Source: UBA1737 sp964474685 (GTDB lineage: Bacteria; Bacillota_I; Bacilli_A; ML615J-28; CAG-313). Taken from it: a stretch of 23,778 bases of DNA. This document shows, piece after piece, positions 7,501-15,262 of the stretch. Made by a program: the position numbers and the translations under genes. The notes below the pieces were generated by a model, which was not told the origin of the DNA, did no database searches, and saw nothing but the letters and a program-made list of their open reading frames with translations. Each line of letters starts with the position of its first letter. Position 1 is the stretch's first letter. Where the stretch lies: contig CAYYTE010000015.1 of NCBI GenBank assembly GCA_964474685.1, positions 1 to 23,778 on the forward strand, given 5' to 3'.

Positions 7501-8316
7501 CTATTTAGATAAATCACGAATACTTAATGATCCCGAGATAGAATCAAAAGTAACTTTAATATCTTCAGCACCATAAGAATACTTCGTTTCCTCTATTTTT
7601 GAAGTATGATAACCACCCGAAACAGAAGTAAAGTCACATTTATAACCCATATTATCATCAAGATATATTTGAATGTCCCCCGATACAGAATGAAAACTAA
7701 TCGAAGAAATAATTGTATCTACTCGAACTAAAAGTGACCCTGATACACTATTGGCTGTGATAAAGTAAGTTTCACAAGAGTTACAGGTAATCGAACCAGA
7801 AGAGGTCATAATTGTCTGTTCATTCGATTTTACATTTTCAAGTAAAACATCTCCAGATATAGATACAATAGTTAAAGAATCCATGGAAACATTTGATATA
7901 ATACAATCCGATGCAACCAAATTAATTTTACATCTTTCAAAAGAACTAGGAACTTTCACTTCCAATGATTTGTTTAAAACAGAGTATTTATCATACAAGG
8001 TCCCAAAAGCAACATATTGAATACGTATCGTTGTTCCATCAAGATAATATTGAAACTTTGTTTCATCTTCTAAATCAACAACACATGTTTCATTTATCTC
8101 CCACATATTCGTAGTAGAAGGAATAAATTTAACTTCACCATTTGGCCAGTCAATTTCAATCGAGGAAATAAGTGAGGAATCTACTTGATAGTTCGAAGTC
8201 CCTACATAATTTTGTGAATCATCAAATTGATAAACGGACTTAGACATATCCGACCACTTGCAGCTCGTTAAAGATAGTATACCTATAAATAGAAGAGTGA
8301 TGAATAATCTTTTCAT
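7501..8316 (-). CDS. Lipoprotein with DUF4097-like beta-repeat domain
   Basis: A 271-residue lipoprotein: signal with lipobox LTSC (Cys19), then a beta-rich body with short repeats of the VSGDI / SISGSL type (for example SVSGSLLV, SVSGDIQIYL, SISGSLSI). This pattern is typical of the DUF4097 / putative adhesin beta-helix family, also seen in LiaG-like proteins. The molecular role of the family is unclear; envelope stress or surface adhesion has been suggested for relatives. It is the last gene of the six-gene operon. It starts one base after the yccF stop and has no good ribosome site of its own, which implies translational coupling to yccF. Confidence 0.75.
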   Translation of the reverse strand: MKRLFITLLFIGILSLTSCKWSDMSKSVYQFDDSQNYVGTSNYQVDSSLISSIEIDWPNGEVKFIPSTTNMWEINETCVVDLEDETKFQYYLDGTTIRIQYVAFGTLYDKYSVLNKSLEVKVPSSFERCKINLVASDCIISNVSMDSLTIVSISGDVLLENVKSNEQTIMTSSGSITCNSCETYFITANSVSGSLLVRVDTIISSISFHSVSGDIQIYLDDNMGYKCDFTSVSGGYHTSKIEETKYSYGAEDIKVTFDSISGSLSIRDLSK

Positions 8317-8317
8317 A

Positions 8318-8674
8318 TTATCTTATATCCGCTCCAAATGGGATAAAAGATAATACCGCAAGTTTCATCCATTGTTTTCCAAACGGAATTCCTATAATTG
8401 TTATATAAAAGATAAGACTTGTAATGAGATTAGATAAGGCTAGTTCCCATCCAAATAATATAATCCATAAAACGTTCATAATTGGATGCCGTTCAAAGTG
8501 AGTATTTACAGTTGTTCCAAAAGGAAGAAGATATAAATGAGCGAGTTTAAAGCATTGCTTTCCAAAAGGAATTCCAATAATTGTAATGCAAAGAATAATT
8601 CCTACAAGGATCCAGGATAACCAAGCAAGAAATCCGCCGAATAAAATCCAAATAATATTACCAAATGTTTTCAT
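8318..8674 (-). CDS. yccF: YccF-domain inner membrane protein
   Basis: A 118-residue membrane protein with two internal copies of the YccF motif: ITIIGIPFGKQCFKLA (30-45) with LLPFG, and ITIIGIPFGKQWMKLA (91-106) with FIPFG. The copies are joined by a hydrophobic segment (NVLWIILFGWELALSNLI). The motif is almost unique to this family. The function is unknown; the protein is predicted to sit in the cytoplasmic membrane. It is a little shorter than the Escherichia coli protein (about 148 residues). The close coupling to a DUF4097-like lipoprotein (one base apart) suggests that the two work together at the envelope, which is inference. The ribosome site (GAGAG) is weak. Confidence 0.88.
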   Translation of the reverse strand: MKTFGNIIWILFGGFLAWLSWILVGIILCITIIGIPFGKQCFKLAHLYLLPFGTTVNTHFERHPIMNVLWIILFGWELALSNLITSLIFYITIIGIPFGKQWMKLAVLSFIPFGADIR

Positions 8675-8697
8675 AGTTCTCTCTCGTTCTCTATTTT

Positions 8698-9981
8698 TTA
8701 ATTAATACTATTTAATAGTGTTTCTAATTTTTTATTTCTATGTAAATGACAATGGTAAAGTAGTTTCCCACCCATTGAAATATACTTAATTGATTGAAGA
8801 TTATTTAAATCATCTATTGGATTTTTTTCTAAAACAAGAAAATCCGCATTTTTTCCTTTTTCAATAGAACCGGTGATTTTATCAACTCCAGCTATTTTTG
8901 CATTCCCTAAAGTGGCAAAATAGAGAGCTTCCAAATTGGATACTTTACATAATTTTTGAAAATACACAACTTCTCTCCACATACAATCCGGGGTTGCAAA
9001 AGGGCAAGATGCATCGGTCCCCATTCCAACAGATACTTGATTCTTTAAAGCCGTTGTTGCGCCTTCAATCATATTGTTTAATACAACCCCCGAATTAATA
9101 TAAGCAACCTCGTTGAGTTTTGTAATGTTACTATCTAACCTAGCAAGAGGAACTGCAGGTGAACTTGTAACTATAATAGAAACTTGTTGCTTTTTGATTT
9201 GAGTAATGAGTTCAGGGGTTAATAAACTTCCATGTTCAATCGTATCCACCCCCGCATTTAAGGCAAGTTCAATTCCCTTTGTAGACTGAGTATGACTGGC
9301 AACTTTTAATCCATAGTAATGAGCAATATCACAAATCTTCTTTACCTGGTCAAAAGTCATCTTTACTACCCCTGGTTCACCCGGAACACTCGAGTCCATT
9401 ACTCCACCGGTAATGCATATTTTAATTAAATCTACTTTATTTTTAATATTTAATTTAACATAATCTGCAAGTTGGTCAACATCATCACTTGCATATGCAA
9501 AAGTATTTGCACCATGTCCATTTGAACAAGTAATTGCTGGTCCCGATACTAATAAACGAGGTCCCAACACTTTCCCAGTATTAATTAAATCCCTTACTCG
9601 TACATCCGAATAAACAAAATCCCCCATAGTACGAACAGTGGTTACGCCCGATAAGAGCATCGTCTTGACATGTTTCTTTACAATGTGATCTAAGTATTGT
9701 TGCCCTAGAGGGGTTTGAACAAATTTAAGAATCTTCTTTTGAAGTCTTCCGCCACCAAGCACTTTACTAGGACGTCCGGATCCAAATAGATGAGCATGAA
9801 GATTGATTAAACCGGGAATAATAAATTTATTGCTACAATCAATTACTTTTGCATCCTTTGGTAAAGGTGTATCCACATCCAAAATATCAACAATTGATGT
9901 CCCATCGACAATGATATTCTTTTTTGAAACGGAAGCATTTTTCGTTCCATCAAAAATTGTTCCATTAATATACGCAAGCAT
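8698..9981 (-). CDS. Metal-dependent amidohydrolase (imidazolonepropionase/prolidase-like)
   Basis: A 427-residue member of the amidohydrolase superfamily, with all metal ligands visible: HAH at 62-64 (His62, His64) in GLINLHAHLFG, carboxylated-Lys candidate Lys187 in DLIKICITGG, His230 in VASHTQ, His250 in DTIEHGS and Asp323 in GTDAS. The beta-sandwich halves flank the barrel (1-55 and about 375-427, with GSIEKGKNADFLVL). The pattern fits the subgroup often annotated as imidazolonepropionase-like or Xaa-Pro/Xaa-Arg dipeptidase; there is no signal peptide, so it is cytoplasmic. The true substrate could be an N-acyl or cyclic amide or a dipeptide. It is the fourth gene of the operon, 33 bases after the Nudix gene. 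No other histidine catabolism genes are present, which argues against a role in histidine use. Confidence 0.87.
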   Translation of the reverse strand: MLAYINGTIFDGTKNASVSKKNIIVDGTSIVDILDVDTPLPKDAKVIDCSNKFIIPGLINLHAHLFGSGRPSKVLGGGRLQKKILKFVQTPLGQQYLDHIVKKHVKTMLLSGVTTVRTMGDFVYSDVRVRDLINTGKVLGPRLLVSGPAITCSNGHGANTFAYASDDVDQLADYVKLNIKNKVDLIKICITGGVMDSSVPGEPGVVKMTFDQVKKICDIAHYYGLKVASHTQSTKGIELALNAGVDTIEHGSLLTPELITQIKKQQVSIIVTSSPAVPLARLDSNITKLNEVAYINSGVVLNNMIEGATTALKNQVSVGMGTDASCPFATPDCMWREVVYFQKLCKVSNLEALYFATLGNAKIAGVDKITGSIEKGKNADFLVLEKNPIDDLNNLQSIKYISMGGKLLYHCHLHRNKKLETLLNSIN

Positions 9982-10014
9982 AATTCGCCTTTCATGCCAA
10001 TAAAACTATAATTA

Positions 10015-10602
10015 TTATTTAATTGGCCTATTTTCAGATATAATAAATTTTTTTAATTTTTCTTCTAATTTGTTATAAATATGTTCAACCATCCATACTT
10101 CTGTACAAACATTTTGAATATCCGTTCGATTAATCCATTTCACACCACTATTCTCATTTAATAATGGCTTGATATCATCCGTTTCATCTGCTTCAAACAA
10201 ATATGTAACATTCATATGCAAATGAGAAGATACATACTTACCCATTTTATAATGACCATCGACAGTTAATACTTCTAAAGAAAAAATTGATGGAGATAAA
10301 AGTCTTATATTTTTAATACTAGTTTCTTCAATCGCTTCTTTTAAAGCAACGTGGCGTAAGTCTTCATCTAAATCCGCATGTCCACCAGTCCAACTCCAGG
10401 CATGAAAAATATTATGATAAACCATTAATACTTTTGTACGTGATTTATTTACAATCCAAGAAGACGCAGTAAAATGGGCTTGATAGTTCTCTCTAGAAAA
10501 TAAATTCTTACTACCCGTTATCCAATTACAAATCGACTCTTTGTCCATTTTCTCTTCATCATTAGTGGGTTGATATCGATTTATATCCTCAATTATACTC
10601 AT
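10015..10602 (-). CDS. Nudix hydrolase
   Basis: A 195-residue protein with a Nudix box at about 74-96: Gly74, Glu80, then KEAIEET at 88-94. Compared with GX5EX7REUXEEXGU, the Arg is Lys88 and the late Gly is Ser95, both conservative; the metal-binding glutamates Glu89, Glu92 and Glu93 are kept, so activity is likely. The N-terminal region with FTASSWI and KVLMVYHNIFHAWSWTGGH resembles the subgroup that acts on nucleoside diphosphate derivatives. The substrate cannot be given. The start lies a few bases after the lipoprotein stop, with only a weak CAGG-type ribosome site, so coupling is likely. It is the third gene of the operon. Confidence 0.87.
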   Translation of the reverse strand: MSIIEDINRYQPTNDEEKMDKESICNWITGSKNLFSRENYQAHFTASSWIVNKSRTKVLMVYHNIFHAWSWTGGHADLDEDLRHVALKEAIEETSIKNIRLLSPSIFSLEVLTVDGHYKMGKYVSSHLHMNVTYLFEADETDDIKPLLNENSGVKWINRTDIQNVCTEVWMVEHIYNKLEEKLKKFIISENRPIK

Positions 10603-10605
10603 CGT

Positions 10606-11013
10606 TTAAGCCTGAATTTCTTGATTTCTTCTTAAAACAGCTGAGTAAGTTACCCCTTCTTGTACTTTCACATTATTCATTCGAATTTCTTCATCTACAT
10701 AATCATATTCTTCTGTTATCGTTTGAATGCCATTCGATGTATAGAAAAATATTTTAGCATCTTTGATTTCAAAAGTAGCTTTTGCTTCATATTTTTGAGA
10801 GCTGCCCGCTTGTTTCGATTTAATAACACAATCACCATTCGCAAATAACTCAACGGTAAAGTATTCAAATTGATCTTTCGTGATATCCCCTGTCATAGAT
10901 ACAAGTTCATATAACCCACTTTGTGCTTCATACTCTTTACTTCCACAAGAAGAAAGAAGACCGCTAGTAGCAAAACAAAAACAAATTGAAATAAAGATAA
11001 TAATTTTTTTCAT
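10606..11013 (-). CDS. Small lipoprotein of unknown function
   Basis: A 135-residue protein with a clear lipoprotein signal: MKK start, hydrophobic core and lipobox LSSC (Cys23). The mature part (about 112 residues) has alternating beta strands (YELVSM, YFTVELFANGDCVIKS, KATFEIKDAKIFFYT, YDYVDEEIRM) like small lipocalin-fold or beta-barrel lipoproteins. I do not recognise a family with confidence. A strong AGGAGG ribosome site precedes the ATG. It is the second gene of the operon, eight bases after the methyltransferase. Confidence 0.8.
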   Translation of the reverse strand: MKKIIIFISICFCFATSGLLSSCGSKEYEAQSGLYELVSMTGDITKDQFEYFTVELFANGDCVIKSKQAGSSQKYEAKATFEIKDAKIFFYTSNGIQTITEEYDYVDEEIRMNNVKVQEGVTYSAVLRRNQEIQA

Positions 11014-11021
11014 AGTTCCTC

Positions 11022-11933
11022 CTATTTTTTAGTTAATTTTATAACAAAGAAACCCTCACAAAGATCTGTTGGACATATTTGCAAGGCTCCTTTAATTAAT
11101 GTAGGTAAAAGTGGTAGTTCAGAATAGTTTGAGTAATTGATGGGCTCCACCTGAACTTGATTCTTTATAAGAAATGGTTTAATTATCTCTTCATTTTCAT
11201 GAGATAATATAGAGCAGGTAGAATAAATTAATTGACCACCTTTTTTTAACAAGTGAATAGCCTTAGCTAGTAGTTTTGCTTGTCTTTTAATATTTACATT
11301 GAGGTAATACTCATTAAATTTATAATTCGACCCTATTTTATTAATTTCAATAGTTCCACTTCCACTACAAGGGGCATCTAGAAGTACTTTATCAAAAGAA
11401 AAAAAATCATCAAGGTCCAAGGCATTTATATTTAAACAAGTACAACAAACTTTTTGTTTATTCAAGTTATACTTCATTCTTTCAAATCGAATAAAATCTC
11501 TTTCACAAGCAGTTAAACTTACTTTATTGTTGGTAACAGTTCCCATTTCACTCGTTTTCCCTCCCGGTGCTGCCGTCATATCTAAAATGGTGTCTGTTGG
11601 TTTGTAATCAAATAATAATGGTGGTATCATAGGAGATAAGTTTTGAATATAGATTTTACCTTGTTGATAGCACTCTAACTTAACTAAATCATTTTCACAT
11701 CCGTTTGTTAATACATATCCCTCTTCATACCAAGCGACTGGCTTTACTACTAAAGAATGAAGAGATAACTCAGATAAAACCTCTTCTTTGGTTGCTATTA
11801 ACGAATTAATACGAAAACACACTAATCTATTGGATGAGTAACCTGAAATGATAGACTTCAAATCCGCTTCATTATATTGTTTCGATAATAATTCATACAA
11901 ATATGAAGGAATTTTGTTAGCACTTTGTTCCAT
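11022..11933 (-). CDS. RNA m5C methyltransferase, NOP2/NSUN (RsmB/RsmF-like) family
   Basis: A 303-residue SAM-dependent enzyme that adds a methyl group to cytosine C5 in RNA, most likely rRNA. Visible motifs: SAM loop AAPGGKT (121-127), motif IV DAPCSGSGT (186-194) with the releasing Cys189, and motif VI YSTCS (237-241) with the catalytic Cys240, followed by NEEII. It lacks the N-terminal NusB-like domain of true RsmB and the long C-terminal PUA-type extension of RsmF, so the exact target is unknown. I chose the ATG at 11933 (MEQSANK), preceded by GAGAGGG. An ATG 33 bases upstream lies inside the promoter -10 and cannot be in the message. It is the first gene of a six-gene operon that continues to 7501. 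Confidence 0.88.
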   Translation of the reverse strand: MEQSANKIPSYLYELLSKQYNEADLKSIISGYSSNRLVCFRINSLIATKEEVLSELSLHSLVVKPVAWYEEGYVLTNGCENDLVKLECYQQGKIYIQNLSPMIPPLLFDYKPTDTILDMTAAPGGKTSEMGTVTNNKVSLTACERDFIRFERMKYNLNKQKVCCTCLNINALDLDDFFSFDKVLLDAPCSGSGTIEINKIGSNYKFNEYYLNVNIKRQAKLLAKAIHLLKKGGQLIYSTCSILSHENEEIIKPFLIKNQVQVEPINYSNYSELPLLPTLIKGALQICPTDLCEGFFVIKLTKK

Positions 11934-11956
11934 ATTATCCCTCTCTTTATTGTAAT

Positions 11957-11985
11957 AGTATACCATAGAACCACTTTTAAAGCAA
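11957..11985 (-). promoter_or_regulatory. Promoter of the six-gene operon
   Basis: Minus strand: -35 TTGCTT (11980-11985), 17-base spacer, -10 TATACT (11957-11962) preceded by TGG (extended -10). Start near 11950, leader about 17 bases. I see no further promoter or terminator inside 7501-11933, so all six genes probably share it. Confidence 0.65.
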
Positions 11986-12077
11986 CAAATTTAATATATG
12001 AATACTTTATCAAAGTTTTAAAAGTTGCTATCTAAATCATCATTTCCTATTTATTTTGAGTAACATTTTTAACGTTT

Positions 12078-12142
12078 TTTACATCACTAAATAATTTTTT
12101 ATAATGCTTTTTTTAAGTTTTAAAAATGTTTCGTGATATAAT
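12078..12142 (+). promoter_or_regulatory. glyA upstream region with two candidate promoters
   Basis: P1: TTTACA (12078-12083), 16 bases, TATAAT (12100-12105). P2: extended -10 TGATATAAT with TATAAT at 12137-12142 and no good -35, giving a leader of only about 21 bases. The 185 bases between the divergent start codons are otherwise very AT-rich; I see no riboswitch or T-box in them. Confidence 0.5.
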
Positions 12143-12169
12143 TATTACATTATGTTTTTGGAGGATTCT

Positions 12170-13381
12170 ATGGACAAAGAAATATTTGATTTAATCGAAA
12201 AGGAAACTATTAGACAAAATGAAGGAATTGAACTAATTGCTAGTGAAAACTATACAAGTAAAGATGTAAGACTTGCATGTGGCTCCATTCTAACAAATAA
12301 ATACGCTGAAGGCTACCCAAAGAAACGGTATTATGGTGGCTGTAGTTGTGTAGATGAAGTGGAGGCATTAGCTATAAAAAGAGCTTGTGACTTATTTCAC
12401 TGTGAATATGCAAATGTCCAACCCCATTCTGGTTCTCAAGCAAACGCGGCCGCATACCACGCATTAATGCCAAATAAAGGAAAAGTTTTATCCCTCGAAC
12501 TCAATGATGGGGGCCATTTAACCCATGGAAGCCCCGTTAGTTTTTCATCTCACTTATACACATTCTCTCACTATCCATTAGATGATACGGGGCATCTTGA
12601 TTATGAAAAAATTCTAGAAATAGCAAAAATTGAAAAACCAAATGTAATCCTAGCAGGTTATAGTGCTTACCCATATCTAATTGATTTTAAAAGAATTAAA
12701 GAGATTTGTTGTGAAGTAGGAAGTTACTTTATGGTAGATATGGCACATATTGCGGGGATAGTCGCAGCAGGCCTTCACCCTTCTCCATTTCCTTACGCAG
12801 ACATTGTAACATCTACCACTCACAAAACTTTAAGAGGACCTAGAGGTGGTTTAATCCTTACAAATCGAAAAGATCTAATTAAAAAAATAAATTCAGCTAT
12901 TTTCCCATATTATCAAGGAGGGCCTTTGGAGCATATAATTGCGGGAAAAGCTATATGTTTTAAAGAAGCTCTTGACCCCTCTTTTAAAGAATACATAAAA
13001 GGTGTACTAGATAACACCTTAACTTGTGCTAATGAGTTTAAAAAACTCGGTTGTATTACATCTGGTACTGAAAATCACCTATTCTTATTGAACACTCTTG
13101 ATTCATTTGGTAAAACTGGAGCAGTGTGTGAAACAGAATTAGAAAGAATCCATATTACAACAAATAAAAACATGATTCCAAATGATACTCTATCTCCAAA
13201 AGAAACTAGTGGAATCAGAATTGGATTTGCGGCTGTAACAACTAGAGGGTGTACTAAGGACAATGCTATAGAAATTGCCCATATAATCTATGATTTTTTA
13301 AAAGAAAACATATCTGTTGAAGAAGCAAATATACTTGTTAAAAAATTAATTCAACCTTGGAAAAAAACAGAATCTATTTAA
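12170..13381 (+). CDS. glyA: Serine hydroxymethyltransferase
   Basis: A 403-residue PLP enzyme that interconverts serine and glycine and charges tetrahydrofolate with a one-carbon unit for purine and thymidylate synthesis. Motifs: IELIASENYTS near the N-terminus, YAEGYPKKRYYGGC, NVQPHSGSQANAA, DMAHIAGIVAAG, STTHKTLRGPRGG with the PLP lysine Lys219, and YYQGGPLEH; all are standard. The length is close to the usual 410-420. I chose the ATG at 12170 because TTTTTGGAGG lies just ahead of it; the in-frame ATG at 12152 would place the ribosome site inside the coding sequence. It is a single gene ended by a perfect hairpin. A role in feeding purine synthesis fits the purine-salvage genes at the right end, but the two loci are not linked as an operon. 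Confidence 0.97.
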   Translation: MDKEIFDLIEKETIRQNEGIELIASENYTSKDVRLACGSILTNKYAEGYPKKRYYGGCSCVDEVEALAIKRACDLFHCEYANVQPHSGSQANAAAYHALMPNKGKVLSLELNDGGHLTHGSPVSFSSHLYTFSHYPLDDTGHLDYEKILEIAKIEKPNVILAGYSAYPYLIDFKRIKEICCEVGSYFMVDMAHIAGIVAAGLHPSPFPYADIVTSTTHKTLRGPRGGLILTNRKDLIKKINSAIFPYYQGGPLEHIIAGKAICFKEALDPSFKEYIKGVLDNTLTCANEFKKLGCITSGTENHLFLLNTLDSFGKTGAVCETELERIHITTNKNMIPNDTLSPKETSGIRIGFAAVTTRGCTKDNAIEIAHIIYDFLKENISVEEANILVKKLIQPWKKTESI

Positions 13382-13389
13382 AAAGAACC

Positions 13390-13411
13390 GAGCCAAACAA
13401 TTGTTTGGCTC
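13390..13411. terminator. Bidirectional terminator between glyA and the ABC exporter
   Basis: A perfect palindrome: GAGCCAAAC, AATT, GTTTGGCTC. It is followed by CCTTTTCTT on the plus strand and by CGGTTCTTTTT on the minus strand, so it can end both convergent transcripts. The stop codon of glyA is at 13379-13381 and that of the exporter gene at 13418-13420. Confidence 0.85.
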
Positions 13412-13417
13412 CTTTTC

Positions 13418-15262
13418 TTATTGATAATACTTTGCTTGTGCATCCCATAATCTCTTATATAATCCATTTGTTTCATTTAATAGAGCTTGATGATTCCCCG
13501 ATTGAATAATTCTACCATCGGAAAATACAAGAATTCTTTCACAAAACTTACAACTAGACATACGATGAGAAATAAAGATGGAAGTTTTATTACTAACTAA
13601 TTCATTAAATTTATCATATACTTCAGATTCACTAATTGGATCAAGTGCTGCTGTTGGTTCATCTAAAATTACAAAAGGCGCATCTTTATATAAAGCTCGG
13701 GCAATCGCAATTTTTTGTGCTTCTCCACCCGATATTTCCACCCCTTGTTCCTTGTTTCTTTGATAAATAACAGTCTTTTCGCCTTTTTCCATTTTATTGA
13801 TTCTATTCTCAATTCCAGATTCTTTCAAAGAATTTTCTAACTTAATAGTATCTACTTTATTATCTTGGCATATGTTTTCTTCAATTGAATACGAAAATAG
13901 ATTAAAGTCTTGGAATACGATTGAAAAAGCATCATAGAGTGATTCTTTCGAATACATAGATATGTCTTTACCATTGATTAAAATCTTGCCCGAAGTGGGT
14001 TCGTATAAACGACACAGTAATTTGATTAATGTAGTTTTACCCGCACCATTTTGTCCAACAATTGCTATTTTTTCTTTGTTAGATATCTTTAAATTAATAT
14101 TATGAAGGATTTCTTGTGTTTGATGAGGATAAGAAAAACAAACATCAATAAATTCAATTTCACACTTAGAAGTATCGAATACCTCTTGTCCATATTTCAT
14201 CTTTGTAGGTAAATTTAAAAAACTAAAATAATGATCTAAATAATGATTCGATTGACTCATTGCGGAACTAATCATTAAAATATTCCTTATAGAGCTATCT
14301 AATAAAGTGATTGCTGAAACATAAGACACTACGCTCCCAATTGAAATTAAACCATAATAGGCCTTTAATCCCACATAGAGATAGGAAATAAATAACAACA
14401 ATTGGCTACAAAGTATAAGAACGATTCCCCATTGAATGCTTTTTGTTGCATATTTACGCCAATTTGAATCCACAGAGAACTTTTTATCTTTCATCATATT
14501 AATAATCAAAGGTTGCATATGAAATAAGCGAATGTCTTTTCCATATTTATAATTAACACACAGAGAATAAAAATAACCAAATTTTCGATTACCATCGATA
14601 TTTTTAAGCATACAATCATAACTCAATTTATTGTCTTTTTTTGCTAATATCAAGGAAGAGAGAGCAACGAATATAATTGTGACAACAATAATTGAAATCG
14701 ATAAGGGATGATTCAAGAATTTAGCAAGACCACTATTTAAAGAGATACTCGACACTTTTATCAAACCTGATATTAAAACAATCGCATAAATGACTTGTAA
14801 TAAATCTTTCATAATATTTTCAAATGCCATACGACAATAATTGCTTAATCCCCCATTGGAGTTCGAACCATCTTGTGCTTTTTTTATCAAATCCATTACT
14901 TCTTTATCTTCTAATTGTTCATAGTCTAATTCACAACATTTTAAGGAAATTGCATAAGATAACTTCCAAGATAAAAGAATTTCATAAGTTGAAGTCTTAT
15001 ATGTACAAATATTTAATAGATAATTAAATAATAGATTCAAACTAATCAAGAGTATTACGAATACAAGGATATTAGAAAAAGACTGATTCGTTACTAATCC
15101 ATCTAGAATTCTATAAGAAAAATAGATACTAATAAATGGTGTTATTGATGATAATATTCCTTTAAAGATCATCCAATTAAAATACTTAGGTCCAAGCTTT
15201 TTACATACTTTTAATATATGAATTGCTTTTTTAAAACTAGAAGTTTCTTTATTACTATTCAT
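13418..15262 (-). CDS. ABC exporter half-transporter (membrane and ATPase domains fused), intact
   Basis: A 614-residue protein: about six membrane segments in 30-340, then an ATPase domain with Walker A GQNGAGKT (403-410), signature ISGGEAQK (510-517), VILDEPTAALD (about 531-541) and FISHR. This is the type I exporter layout (one half of a dimer). The substrate is unknown; multidrug, lipid or peptide export are all possible. I chose the ATG at 15262 (MNSNKETSS), preceded by GGAGGTGACGATA; the more upstream ATG at 15313 lies inside the partner gene and has no ribosome site. It overlaps the end of the upstream exporter gene by eight bases, so the two were coupled as a heterodimer. That partner is now broken, so this protein may act as a homodimer or be on the way to loss. 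Confidence 0.88.
   Translation of the reverse strand: MNSNKETSSFKKAIHILKVCKKLGPKYFNWMIFKGILSSITPFISIYFSYRILDGLVTNQSFSNILVFVILLISLNLLFNYLLNICTYKTSTYEILLSWKLSYAISLKCCELDYEQLEDKEVMDLIKKAQDGSNSNGGLSNYCRMAFENIMKDLLQVIYAIVLISGLIKVSSISLNSGLAKFLNHPLSISIIVVTIIFVALSSLILAKKDNKLSYDCMLKNIDGNRKFGYFYSLCVNYKYGKDIRLFHMQPLIINMMKDKKFSVDSNWRKYATKSIQWGIVLILCSQLLLFISYLYVGLKAYYGLISIGSVVSYVSAITLLDSSIRNILMISSAMSQSNHYLDHYFSFLNLPTKMKYGQEVFDTSKCEIEFIDVCFSYPHQTQEILHNINLKISNKEKIAIVGQNGAGKTTLIKLLCRLYEPTSGKILINGKDISMYSKESLYDAFSIVFQDFNLFSYSIEENICQDNKVDTIKLENSLKESGIENRINKMEKGEKTVIYQRNKEQGVEISGGEAQKIAIARALYKDAPFVILDEPTAALDPISESEVYDKFNELVSNKTSIFISHRMSSCKFCERILVFSDGRIIQSGNHQALLNETNGLYKRLWDAQAKYYQ

Noticed and set aside
11986..12136. 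T-box or glycine/SAM riboswitch ahead of glyA
   Set aside because: The interval is AT-rich with no stable paired arms, no T-box core and no room for an aptamer after the second promoter.
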